DNA of 64,000 nt from CBDDEC01 sp965198045 (GTDB lineage Bacteria; Chloroflexota; Dehalococcoidia; UBA2979), in contig CBDAOL010000012.1 in the NCBI GenBank assembly GCA_965198045.1, positions 62,001 to 126,000 of the forward strand, in the 5' to 3' direction. Below are positions 29,678 through 38,780 of the stretch, piece after piece. Below the pieces are notes generated by a model, which was given only the letters and a program-made list of their open reading frames with translations, was not told the origin of the DNA and did no database searches. How positions within the stretch are numbered: the stretch's first letter is position 1; each line of letters starts with the position of its first letter. The position numbers and the translations under genes were made by a program.

Positions 29678-29729
29678 CGAAAGTTAGCCCGCGCGGCACT
29701 GTCTCAGCGATGAGGCCGGTGGAGGCGGC

Positions 29730-30095
29730 TCAGTCCTCGACGAGCTCCGCCTCCGCCTGTCGCGCGTACGCCAGCGCTTCCAGCGGGAGCGAGCGGCTGT
29801 AGCGGAAGCCGGCGCGCGCGAGGTGCCAGAGGTAGGTGGCGAGGAAGCTCGGCACGCCCATGTCGGTGTACTGCGCGACGTGCACGAGTTCGTGCGCGAT
29901 CAGCGCGCGGTCCTCGAGATGTTCCGGCTCGCGGAACCAGACCGAGTGGCCGTGCGTGATCGCACGCATGCGCGCGAGCCTGAGGTACCAGGTCGGCGGG
30001 CCGCCGACGCGGAGTTGGACGCGATCGAGGTCGACCGAGTCGTCGACGAGGTTGTGTTGCATGAGCCAGTCGCGAGTCGTCGGCGGGACGGACAT
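29730..30095 (-). CDS. DUF4157-like zinc metallopeptidase
   Basis: 121 residues with the zinc site ALIAHELVHVAQYTDMG (HExxH followed by Gln-Tyr), typical of the DUF4157 family of small predicted metallopeptidases. The preceding part (GGPPTWYLRLARMRAITHGH) and the tail rich in Ala/Glu (LEALAYARQAEAELVED) match the family. It is probably cytoplasmic. It is separated by 10 bp from the CaiB gene, in the same direction. Confidence 0.75.
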   Translation of the reverse strand: MSVPPTTRDWLMQHNLVDDSVDLDRVQLRVGGPPTWYLRLARMRAITHGHSVWFREPEHLEDRALIAHELVHVAQYTDMGVPSFLATYLWHLARAGFRYSRSLPLEALAYARQAEAELVED

Positions 30096-30105
30096 CGCAG
30101 GGTCC

Positions 30106-31278
30106 CTAGATCACCCCGGCGGCGGCCAGGTCGGCGATCGCGTCCGCATCGTAGCCGAGTTCGCCGAGGACAGTAGCGTTGGCGTCGCCGAGGTCGGGCG
30201 CCGGGCCTTGCAGGCCCGGCTTCGTCTCGCTGAAGGCGACCGGCGCGCCGACGGTACGATGGCCCTCGAACAATGGGTGGTCGATCTCGACGAGGTAGTC
30301 GTTTTCCCAGAACTGCTGCTCGGTGACGACGGCGGCGTAGTCGTGAACCGGACCGCTCGGCACATCATGCTCCTCGAAGGCACGCAGCCACTCGTCGCGT
30401 GGCTTCGAGCGGATCGTCGAGGCGAGTTCGTCGACGAGCGCATCGCGGTTCTCGAAGCGCGCGAACGGCTCGGCGAAGCGCTCGTCCGTCGTCAGGTCGA
30501 CGCGGTCGAGGGCGGTGCAGAGGCTGTCCCACCACTGCGGCGTAAGCACGCCGATGGTCAGCCACAGGCCGTCCGAGGCCTGGTAGGTCGTGAATATCGG
30601 GTTCTTGAAGCGAGCGGCCTGCTGTCCGGTGTGGAGGTTGCGCACGATGCTCAGCGTCTGCAGCGTGGCCATCGCGCCCATCTGCGAGACGTCGATGCGC
30701 TGGCCAATGCCGTGTAGCTCGCGCGCGGCGATGCCGGTGACGATGCCGTAGGCAAACACCATCGAGCCCACCTGGTCGGCCAGTCCCCAGGGGATCTGGA
30801 CCGGGACGCCGTCGGGATCGGCCATGCCGACCATCGGCCCAGAGATACCCTGCGCCACGATGTCGAAGCATGGCAACCCGGCCATGGGCCCGACCGGCCC
30901 GAAGCCGCTGTTCATCGCGTAGATGATCCGCGGGTTGCGCTCTCTCAGCGCCTCGTAGCCGATGCCGAGCCGGTCCATCACGCCGGGTCGAAAGTTCTCC
31001 GTGACCACGTCCACGCGCTCCGCGAGCTGGAAGACGATCTCCTTCGCCTCATCGCGACTGAGGTCGAGGGTGATCGACTCCTTGCCGCGGTCGAGCGACT
31101 AGAAGTAGCCACAGAAGCCGTCCTCCTGTCGTCCGAGCCAGCGCCCCGGGTCGCCCTCGATGGGTCGCTCCACCTTGATCACGCGCGCGCCCATGTCGGA
31201 CAGCATCACGGTCGCGTGCGGTCCGTTCTGGTAGCGCGTGAAGTCGAGGACGGTGATCCCCTCGAGCGGTGCAGGCAT
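30106..31278 (-). pseudogene. CaiB/BaiF-type CoA-transferase with in-frame TAG
   Basis: 390 codons in one frame, interrupted only by TAG at 31099-31101 (codon 60). Before it: [20 protein letters not shown] and [18 protein letters not shown]. After it: SLDRGKESITLDLSRDEAKE, VDVVTENFRPGVMDRLGIGY and GISGPMVGMADPDG. This class III family transfers CoA between carboxylic acids through an Asp-bound intermediate. In homologues the interrupted position is usually Gln, Glu, Tyr or Leu, so one base change would restore it. An internal ATG at 31014 would make a product without the CoA-site start. Either a nonsense mutation or an error. Confidence 0.82.
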
Positions 31279-31351
31279 CGAGCACTCCCTTCGCCCCGCT
31301 GATGGGTGGCGGCGGCCCGGGCATCGTAGCGCTCGCTCTTGCCTGGGTGGA

Positions 31352-32292
31352 TCAGCCGGCGATGGCGCTCGCGAGGAATGAGGCGGAGCGTTGGCGCGCC
31401 TCGGCGGCGATGGCGATGGGCTGGCCGACGAAGCCGTGCAGGCCGCCGGGGTAGACCGCGAGCTGGGCGTCGTTGCCCGCCGCGGACCAGCGCTGGGCCA
31501 TGAACAGCGTGTCGTCGAGGAGCGGGTCGAGCGTGCCAACGGTGAACAGCGCGGGCGGGAGGGCTCGGAGGTCCGCGTAGAGCGGCGACATATCGGGGTC
31601 GCGGCGTCGCGAGGCGTCCGGGACGAAGTGGTCGTAGAACCAGGCCATCGTCGCCGTCGGGATCACCGGCGACTCCGTCGCGTAGCGCTGGCTCGGCGTC
31701 ATGCCGAGGTCGTACACACCAAAGACCAGGTCGGCGGCCAGGAAGCCTGTGTCGCCGAAGCGGTCGCGCAGCCGGAGGAGCGTCGCGGCGGCGAGGTGGC
31801 CTCCGGCGGAGCCGCCTCCGATCGTCAGGCGTTCGGCGCCGAATTCCTCGGCGGCGTGGTTGCGCAGCCAGAGCGCGGCCGCCTCGCAGTCGTCAGGGCC
31901 CGCGGGGAACGGATGCTCCGGCGCCAGCCGGTAGTCGACGCTGATCACCGCGGCGTTTGCCGTCGTCGCGATGTCCCACATCGCTCGTCCTGTGCGTCGG
32001 CGCGCCCGAGGACCCAGCCGCCGCCGTGGAGGTAGAGGTGAACGCCCTCGACGCGGTCGGGCGTGAAGACGCGCAGTGGAATCTCGCCGCCCGGTCCGGG
32101 GATCGTTCGCTCGACGGCCTGGTCGAGCTTCGGCAGCGCCGTCTCGGCGCGGGCGGCTCGCGTCTCCTCAGGCGGGAGTTCATGCGTGCGGGGGGCAGTC
32201 GCGACCAGCTCGGCGAGGCGCGCATTGAACTCGCGCGTCTCCTCGCTGACCGAGCCCTCGAGGAAGACGGTGGGGTCGATGCGGAGCGACAT
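31352..32292 (-). pseudogene. HSL-family alpha/beta-hydrolase (esterase), one frameshift
   Basis: The first frame (32292 to about 31980) has MSLRIDPTVFLEGSVSEETR and the oxyanion motif [20 protein letters not shown]. The second frame continues [59 protein letters not shown] (nucleophile Ser), [10 protein letters not shown] (Asp) and GGLHGF (His). These are all hallmarks of hormone-sensitive-lipase type carboxylesterases. One base is missing at about 31978-31981 between DER and MWD. A short stand-alone C-terminal product would lack the oxyanion hole. It is in line with SDR and CaiB genes of acid/alcohol metabolism. Confidence 0.82.
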
Positions 32293-32303
32293 GCCTGGCC
32301 TCT

Positions 32304-33149
32304 CTAGAACGCCTGGCCGCCGGGGTTGCGGCGTTCGAGGATGGCGTCCATGCGCGCGCGGATGTTCTCGTCGTACTGGTCGCCGTGGGAGAGGATATAG
32401 AACTGGTCGTCGCGCACCGCCTCGAAGACCTGCTGGGCGACATCGTTTGGGTCCATCGCGCCTTCGATCAGCCCCTCCATCTCCGTCGGGTCGCTCTCGC
32501 GCTCGCGGCCGGGCTGGTTGCGATCGGCGAAGCCGATGCGTGTGCGCACGACGCCGGGGCAGAGCGCGGAGACGCCGACCGAGGTGCCGGCGAGTTGCCG
32601 CTCGAGCGTCTCCGAGAGCACGAGCACGGCATGCTTCGTCGCGGTGTAGATCGCGAGGCCGTCGCCGGTGAGCAGTCCCGCGATCGAGGCGGTGTTCACG
32701 ACGTGGCCCTCCTCCTGTTTGAGGAGTACGGGGACGAAGGTGCGGATTCCATGCACGACGCCCCAGAGGTTGACGTTGATGGTCCACTCCCAGTCGTCGA
32801 GGGTCTGTTCCCACATCTTGAGCCGCTCGCCGCCCTCCTCCGGGCGCGGGCCCAGGTCTGAGCGGACGACTACGCCGGCGTTGTTGCAGACCACGTGGAT
32901 CGCGCCGTAGGCCTCGAGCGCTTCGTCCCGCAGCCGCTCGACCGCTGCGGCGTCGGTCACGTCGGTGACCACGCCGATCACGTCTCGCTCCTGCCGCGTG
33001 AGCTCCTGCACCGCGATCTCGAGCGCGGGCTTCTCGACGTCCGCGAGCACGACGCTCATGCCCTCGGCGGCGAAGCGCTCCGCGAAAGCGCGGCCCATGC
33101 CGCTGGCGGCGCCGGTGACGACCGCGACCCGTCCGTTGAACTCGCGCAT
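32304..33149 (-). CDS. short-chain dehydrogenase/reductase (SDR)
   Basis: 281 residues from ATG 33149, chosen for the GGAGGAG site in front of it; an upstream ATG at 33161 is possible. Classical SDR motifs: RVAVVTGAASGMGRAFAERF (cofactor loop), VCNNAGVVV, TINVNLWGVVHGIRTF, VNTASIAGLL and IYTATKHAVLVLSETL (YxxxK). The end NIRARMDAILERRNPGGQAF is typical of longer SDRs. It overlaps functionally with the esterase downstream (11 bp gap) and is divergent from the MFS transporter. Confidence 0.9.
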   Translation of the reverse strand: MREFNGRVAVVTGAASGMGRAFAERFAAEGMSVVLADVEKPALEIAVQELTRQERDVIGVVTDVTDAAAVERLRDEALEAYGAIHVVCNNAGVVVRSDLGPRPEEGGERLKMWEQTLDDWEWTINVNLWGVVHGIRTFVPVLLKQEEGHVVNTASIAGLLTGDGLAIYTATKHAVLVLSETLERQLAGTSVGVSALCPGVVRTRIGFADRNQPGRERESDPTEMEGLIEGAMDPNDVAQQVFEAVRDDQFYILSHGDQYDENIRARMDAILERRNPGGQAF

Positions 33150-33254
33150 GCGCTCCTCCATCCTCGGCCCATCGCGGCCGCAGCGAGGCGAGTGGTACCA
33201 CACTGCGACGTCCGTGGCCGCGATCGAGGCGGCGCGCTTCTCGTCGGTACCTTA

Positions 33255-34516
33255 GTGTCCGATACATCGAGCGAGGCGCCTGTGACCGACCGACCCGCCC
33301 GACCGTCGACGCCTGGAGACACCGCCGACGAGGGTGGCGGCGGGTTCCCGCACGTCAGCATCGCTTCGCTCGGTCTCGTCACGATCGTGACCTACGGCGC
33401 CGCGTTCTACACCTTCGGTGTGCTGCTGGGACCGATGGTCGATGACACCGGTTGGTCTGAGGCGCTGATCGCCGGCGCGTTCTCGGTCTCCACGCTGATC
33501 GGCGCCTTCGGCGCGGGCTTCGCTGGCCGCCTGGCGGACGAGTTGGGTGCGCGACGAGTCATGCTCGTCGGCGGTGTCGGCGGAGCGCTGGCGCTCACCT
33601 CTGCCGGTCTGGCGCCCAACATCTGGCTGTTCGTCGTGGCGTATGGCCTCGGCGGCGGTGTGCTCGCAGCGTCGGGTTCTACCACATGACGCAGGCCGCG
33701 GCGGCGCGGCTGGCGACCTCGGACCCGGCGCGCGGCATCATGCTGCTCACGCTCTACGGCGCCTTCGCCGGCCCGATTTACCTCCCGATCACGGGCGTGC
33801 TCGTCGAGGCGACCTTGTGGCGCACGACCCTCGTAATCCTCGGTCTCAGCGCCGCCATCGGCCTGATCGTCAGTGTCATCCCGCTGCGCGATGGACCGCG
33901 CGGCGGCGTGCCCGGTCAGGCGCCGACTCCCGTGCGCGAGGCGCTGCGCGAGCCTCGTGCGCGGGCGCTCCTGGCAGCGGCGTTCGTCGGTGGGATCGGC
34001 GTCAGCGTGCTGCTGGTCTACCAGGTACCGCTGATGGTGTCGGCCGGGCTGTCCCTCAGCGCCGCCGCCACCATCTCCGGCATCCGAGGCTTCGCACAGT
34101 TCGGTGGCCGAGTCGCGATGGTGCCGCTGCTACCGCTGGTGGGAGCCCGGCGCTCGCTGGTCCTCTCCTACTTCTGTGCCGCGGCGGCGGTGGTGCTGCT
34201 GGGCTTTAGCGGCACGGTGTCGGTGGCGCTGGTGTACGTCGTCGTTGCGGGCATCGCCGTCGGCGTCGTGGCGCCGGTGGCCGGCGTCTATGCGCACGAG
34301 ATCTTCCCGCCCGAGCGTGTGGCCACGCTGATGGGCACCGAGCGCATGTTCGGGGGCCTCGGCGGCGCCATCGGTCCGCTGACGGCGGGCGTGCTGGCGG
34401 AGTCGGCCGGCACCCGCGCGCCGATACTCGTGATGGCGTTCGTGTGCGCCCTCGCGGCCGCCGTCGTGCTCATGATGGGCGAGGCGCTTCGGAGCGCGAG
34501 CGTCCGTCAAACGTGA
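33255..34516 (+). pseudogene. MFS transporter, one frameshift
   Basis: About 420 codons with 12 predicted hydrophobic segments. Part 1 (33255-33689) has a soluble N-tail, then SLGLVTIVTYGAAFYTFGVL, the MFS loop GRLADELGARRVMLVGG and LFVVAYGLGGGVLAAS. Part 2 (from 33674) reads FYHMTQAAAARLATSDPARG, ITGVLVEATLWRTTLVILGL and so on to MMGEALRSASVRQT. A single base is missing at about 33672-33678 (GGTTCTAC instead of GG-N-TTCTAC). It belongs to the monocarboxylate/oxalate-formate antiporter-like type, which fits neighbouring CoA-transferase and esterase genes. Confidence 0.8.
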
Positions 34517-34585
34517 ACGGCCGTTATGATGCGGCTTGGAAATCGTTTTCGACGTACGACACTCTGGTGACAACAAAGGAGCGAC

Positions 34586-36409
34586 GTGGGTCGTAAACCG
34601 CCGGTACTGCTCCGCCTGATCCGCCTGGCGTTCCCGTATCGCGGGCAGATCATGCTCGCGCTCTTTATCCTCAGCGCGACCAGCATCCTCACCCTCGCCA
34701 CGCCGTTCCTGGTCGCGTTCGCAATCGACACCGGGCTGGGCCTCGTCGACGAGGCGGGCGCCACGGCGACCGAGGCGAACGGCAACATGCGGACGCTGCT
34801 CTTCGCCGTGGCGCTGATCCTCGTCTCGGCCGTTCTGCGGGGGGCGTTCGCGTTCGCGCAGACGTACATCGGCGAGCGCATCTCGCAATCGGTCGCGTTC
34901 GATCTGCGCAACCTCATCTACGACCACTTGCAGCGGCTCTCGTACGCGTATCACGACACCGCCGAGACCGGTCAGATCATGTCCAGGGCGACCCAGGACG
35001 TCGAAGGTGTCCGCTTTTTCATCACCTTCGCCGTGTTGCGCTTCGTTGGGATCATCCTGCTGATCGTGGCCGCCTACACGCTGATGCTCTTCACGAACAC
35101 GAAGACGGGTCTCGTTGCGCTCGCCTTCCTCCCGTTCGTCGCCGCATCCGCGATGTTCATGTCGACGAAGCTGCGCCCGATCTGGGCTGACGTGCAAAAT
35201 CTGCAGGGCGACATGGCGAACGTGCTGCAGGAGAATCTGACCGGGCAGCGGGTCGTGAAGGCGTTCTCGCGCGCGGACTTCGAGCAGGAGAAGTTCGACA
35301 CGCAGGTCAACGCCCTCTTCCGCCGCTCCTACGACGCCGTGCGCTGGGAGTCGATCAACGAGCCGCTGATGCTGACGATCTGGCTGCTGTCCAGCGCCGT
35401 CGTCTTCTGGGTCGGCGTCAGCGAGGTGCAGGCGGGCGCGATGGGCCCGGGCCAGCTCGTCGGCTTCCAGCTCTACCTCACCATCCTCCAGGTGCCGCTG
35501 CGCATGCTCGGCTTCATGGTCAGCCTCTTCGCGCTCGGCCACTCCGCCGGCACGCGCGTCTTCGAGATCCTCGACGCCGAATCCGCCGTCGAGGAGCCGC
35601 CGGACGCGATCGACCTGCCGCCGGGCGCTGGGCGCGTTCGTTTCAATCACGTCTCCTTCGGCTACGAGGCGCTGTCACCGGTACTGCGCGACCTCGACCT
35701 CGAGATCGAGCCCGGCCACACGGTGGCGCTGCTCGGTCCGACCGGGTCAGGGAAGTCGACGGTGGTGAACCTGCTGCCGCGCTTCTACGACGTCACGGAG
35801 GGCGCGATCACCATCGACGGTCACGACGTCCGCGAGCTGAGGCTCGACTCATTGCGAGCGGCGATCGGGACGGTGCAACAGGACGCGTTCCTCTTCCACG
35901 CGACGATGCGCGACAACATCGCGTACGGGAAGCCGGACGCGACCGATGAGGAGGTCGAGGCCGCGGCCCGCGCCGCGATGATCCACGACTACATCATGTC
36001 CGAACCAGATGGCTACGACATGGAGGTCGGCGAGCGCGGGGTCACACTCTCCGGCGGCCAACGCCAGCGCGTCGTGATCGCCCGCACGATCCTGCTCAAC
36101 CCGCGGATCCTCGTGTTCGACGACTCGACCGCCGCCGTCGACATGCGCACCGAGTTCCTGATTCAGCAGGCGCTGCGAAACCTGATGGCCGGCCGCACGA
36201 CCTTCGTCATCGCCCAGCGCCTGCGCACGGTGCAGGAGGCGGACCTGATCCTGGTGATGCAGCGCGGCAGCATCGTTGAGCGCGGCACGCACGAGGAGCT
36301 GCTCGAGAGCGGCGGCTTCTACCGCGACATCTACGACCTCGAGCTGCGCGATCAGGAGGAGTCGGCAGCCGCCCTGCCGGACGCCCCGGACGACGCGTCC
36401 GAGGAGTAA
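34586..36409 (+). CDS. ABC exporter half-transporter (MsbA-like) with degenerate ATPase site
   Basis: 607 residues from GTG 34586 (site AAAGGAG). The N-terminal 330 residues hold six membrane helices of a type I exporter; the nucleotide-binding domain starts at about residue 350. Walker A is LGPTGSGKSTVVNLLPRF (about 385), Q-loop GTVQQDAFLF, signature TLSGGQRQRVVIART (about 488). Walker B ends ILVFDDSTAAVD, with Asp where the catalytic Glu is expected, and the switch is VIAQRL with Gln instead of His. This pattern marks the non-catalytic half of heterodimeric exporters, yet no partner gene is adjacent. The substrate is unknown. Confidence 0.88.
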   Translation: MGRKPPVLLRLIRLAFPYRGQIMLALFILSATSILTLATPFLVAFAIDTGLGLVDEAGATATEANGNMRTLLFAVALILVSAVLRGAFAFAQTYIGERISQSVAFDLRNLIYDHLQRLSYAYHDTAETGQIMSRATQDVEGVRFFITFAVLRFVGIILLIVAAYTLMLFTNTKTGLVALAFLPFVAASAMFMSTKLRPIWADVQNLQGDMANVLQENLTGQRVVKAFSRADFEQEKFDTQVNALFRRSYDAVRWESINEPLMLTIWLLSSAVVFWVGVSEVQAGAMGPGQLVGFQLYLTILQVPLRMLGFMVSLFALGHSAGTRVFEILDAESAVEEPPDAIDLPPGAGRVRFNHVSFGYEALSPVLRDLDLEIEPGHTVALLGPTGSGKSTVVNLLPRFYDVTEGAITIDGHDVRELRLDSLRAAIGTVQQDAFLFHATMRDNIAYGKPDATDEEVEAAARAAMIHDYIMSEPDGYDMEVGERGVTLSGGQRQRVVIARTILLNPRILVFDDSTAAVDMRTEFLIQQALRNLMAGRTTFVIAQRLRTVQEADLILVMQRGSIVERGTHEELLESGGFYRDIYDLELRDQEESAAALPDAPDDASEE

Positions 36410-36412
36410 TCG

Positions 36413-37564
36413 CTACGCGAGCACGCGCAGCGCGTCGTGATCCTCGATGGCCGCGACGCCGCGGTCGCTGATCACCCGCATCAGCTCCTCGCCCGCTGAG
36501 ACTGCGGTCTCGAACTGGTCACGCACCGGACCCGCCGGCATGCCCTCGACTTGCAGGCGCATCGTTGCGTTCATGCCAGCACCGCCGAGGGGGATCGCCA
36601 TCGACCGCAGGAGCCCGATCGCTACGTCGCGTCGCAGCCGGACCTCGTCGTAGCCGGGCTGGCCGAGTTCGTCGAGGTACAGGCCGAGCCATCGGTCCTC
36701 GTGCTCGCGCCGCAGGTCGGTGGGCGCGCTCTGGCCGAGGAGATAGCCGATGTCGTAGGCCCCCGACCCGCGGTGCAACAACTGCCAATCGAGGATCACG
36801 AGCGGCCGATCGCCCTCCGCGTCCGAGTGCATCGCGTTGTCGAGCCGATAGTCTCCATGAACAAGCGTGGTGGCGTCCCGTGCAGCCTCGTTGCCCAGCT
36901 CACCGAAGCGCTCGATGGCGGATCGGATGCCGCTTCGCAGCTGCGTGCTGTGCGCGGATCCGATCCCGGCCTCCCATACCGGGAAAGCCTCGAGTGCCCG
37001 GCGCTGCCACGTGAGCGGCCCCGGGTCCGAGGCGCCGGGGATGCGGGCGTCGCTGAGCAAGCGGTCGTCGTTCCACCACGCGCGATGTAGGCGAGCCGCC
37101 TCGACGACCATCGCGGTCACGAGTTCAGGATCGACGTCATCGCCGGTCTGTCCGCCCACGTCGTAGCCGTCGAGATCCTCGAGTATCAGCATGAAGTCGC
37201 CGGACTCGATGTCGACCGCGTTCCAGAGGCAGGTCGGTACGGGGGTCGGGGTGCCTTCGAGGAGCTCCGCGTAGAACAGGCTCTCGAGCTCGTAGCCTCG
37301 CATCTCGGCGAGCATGGCGCGCATCTCCGCGACCGGGGAGGGTGTCTTCGCGATCAGGCTGGCCGGCGCGCCGTCGGCCGAGCCCTCGTACGTCGGCCGC
37401 AGCCGCAACACGCGCCCGGCGAAGCCGGTGCCGATGTTGATCTGCTCGACATCGAGCGCGGTGATCGAGGGTGCTTCGATGCCCGCCTCGGCGAACACTT
37501 CGGTGAGCCACTCGGGCGTCATCTCGCGGACGCGGCGCGGTATCGGTGCGGGCATGACGGGCAT
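36413..37564 (-). CDS. aminoglycoside-phosphotransferase-fold kinase (ecdysteroid-kinase-like)
   Basis: 383 residues. APH-fold motifs are GTGFAGRVLRLRPTY (nucleotide loop region), SLIAKTPSP (Lys), LILEDLDGYD (hinge), TLVHGDYRLDNAMHSDAEGD (Brenner motif with catalytic Asp and Asn) and LVILDWQLLHRGSGAYDIGY (metal-binding Asp). Similar proteins are annotated as phosphotransferases or ecdysteroid-kinase-like and are frequent beside acyl-CoA genes in soil and marine bacteria. The substrate is not known. The alternative start is ATG 37555. Confidence 0.85.
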   Translation of the reverse strand: MPVMPAPIPRRVREMTPEWLTEVFAEAGIEAPSITALDVEQINIGTGFAGRVLRLRPTYEGSADGAPASLIAKTPSPVAEMRAMLAEMRGYELESLFYAELLEGTPTPVPTCLWNAVDIESGDFMLILEDLDGYDVGGQTGDDVDPELVTAMVVEAARLHRAWWNDDRLLSDARIPGASDPGPLTWQRRALEAFPVWEAGIGSAHSTQLRSGIRSAIERFGELGNEAARDATTLVHGDYRLDNAMHSDAEGDRPLVILDWQLLHRGSGAYDIGYLLGQSAPTDLRREHEDRWLGLYLDELGQPGYDEVRLRRDVAIGLLRSMAIPLGGAGMNATMRLQVEGMPAGPVRDQFETAVSAGEELMRVISDRGVAAIEDHDALRVLA

Positions 37565-37590
37565 GATAGCGACGAGCGCGCGTTGCGGGG

Positions 37591-38538
37591 CTACTTCACG
37601 CGACGCAGCGGTGTGGTGACGTGGCTCGGCGTGACGAACCCGACCTCGTAGGCGAAGACGGCCGCCTGGGTGCGGTCGTGCAGGTCGAGCTTGCCGAGCA
37701 GTCGCTTGACGTGCGTCTTCACCGTGCCCTCGCTGATCACGAACGCCTCCGCGATCTCCGCGTTCGAGTAGCCTGGCGCGATCAGCTGCAAGACCTCCGT
37801 CTCGCGGGGCGTGAGGTCATCGAGGGAGGTGCCACCGAGGGGAGCCGCCGCGACCTCGCGCGGCGGCTCCTCGTCGGCTGGGGTGGACGGAACGTCGATG
37901 GGCGGCACGTCGGGCGCCAGCGGGGACAGCGGTGTCCCACTGTCCGGCGTCGGCGCGGGTGAACCCGGGTCCGGGTCGGTCGTCAGGTCCGGTACGCGCT
38001 GCGCACGGCTGCCGAGCATGAGCCGGGCCCACGAGGCATGAACCGCCGAGACGATGTTGAGGACGTGGATGCCCACGAACAGCGTGAGCACGCCAATCGG
38101 CACGAGCCAGAGCGCCTCGGTGCTCGTCTCGAGGACCGTGAACCCGACATCGATCTCTTCGCTGCCGAACATCAGCGCGAAGGGTGCGCCGATGAACGAG
38201 GCCGAGACCGCCCCGACCACCACCACCGTCACGAAGGCGGCGACGCCAATGGGGAACCGCACTAGGAGGTAGACCACGCCGGTCCACGTCGTGGGGTCGA
38301 TCAGTCGCGTCCAGACCTGGCTGCGGAACGATTCGCCTCGTTCGATGGCCGTCGGCGGCCGGCGTAACTCGATCGGTGTGACATGGCGGACCATCCAGGC
38401 TTCGATGTCGCCCGCCCAGCGTGTCAGGAAGAGCGCCGCCAGGAGCACGACCGGGCCGACGATGGTCCAGATCAGCGCCCCGCCGACGGCGAAGCTGACG
38501 ACGAGACCGACGAAGTAGGCGATCCCCACCGGGAACAT
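37591..38538 (-). CDS. membrane sensor-domain protein with C-terminal LuxR helix-turn-helix
   Basis: 315 residues from ATG 38538. The first 180 residues carry four membrane segments in the pattern of the 'putative sensor' domain (PF13796): MFPVGIAYFVGLVVSFAVGG and LIDPTTWTGVVYLLVRFPIG. A Pro/Thr-rich linker (residues about 190-240) leads to a complete LuxR HTH: LDDLTPRETEVLQLIAPGYS and NAEIAEAFVISEGTVKTHVK. Upstream, the same frame stays open and reads WARRLFGPIISPRTYLRTAH, as expected for the family start, but without an initiation codon. ATG 38624 in another frame would fit if one base is missing. Membrane-tethered one-component regulator. Confidence 0.75.
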   Translation of the reverse strand: MFPVGIAYFVGLVVSFAVGGALIWTIVGPVVLLAALFLTRWAGDIEAWMVRHVTPIELRRPPTAIERGESFRSQVWTRLIDPTTWTGVVYLLVRFPIGVAAFVTVVVVGAVSASFIGAPFALMFGSEEIDVGFTVLETSTEALWLVPIGVLTLFVGIHVLNIVSAVHASWARLMLGSRAQRVPDLTTDPDPGSPAPTPDSGTPLSPLAPDVPPIDVPSTPADEEPPREVAAAPLGGTSLDDLTPRETEVLQLIAPGYSNAEIAEAFVISEGTVKTHVKRLLGKLDLHDRTQAAVFAYEVGFVTPSHVTTPLRRVK

Positions 38539-38780
38539 CAGAAGCAGGTGGGCCGTGCGGAGGTACGTGCGCGGCGAGATGATCGGACCGAAGAGCCGGC
38601 GGGCCCAGGATCGGTCTCGTCCATAGACGGCTGCGAATGCGTCGTTGATGAAAGTGATTCCTCGAGGTTGACTCTGCGTTGATGATCGCAGACTGGCGCG
38701 CAGAACCCCGAGCGGCGTCCCTACGAGGGATGATCCACGCTCGCGCTACCCCCTTCGAGGTGCGCCTGCCGAACGCGGGA

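Noticed and set aside
31945..33267. 440-codon minus-strand frame spanning the SDR gene
   Set aside because: Only its last 105 codons (esterase start) are real; the rest is a shadow of the SDR gene.
34130..35650. 506-codon minus-strand open frame
   Set aside because: Antisense to the MFS and ABC genes, rich in Arg/His/Glu from codon bias only.
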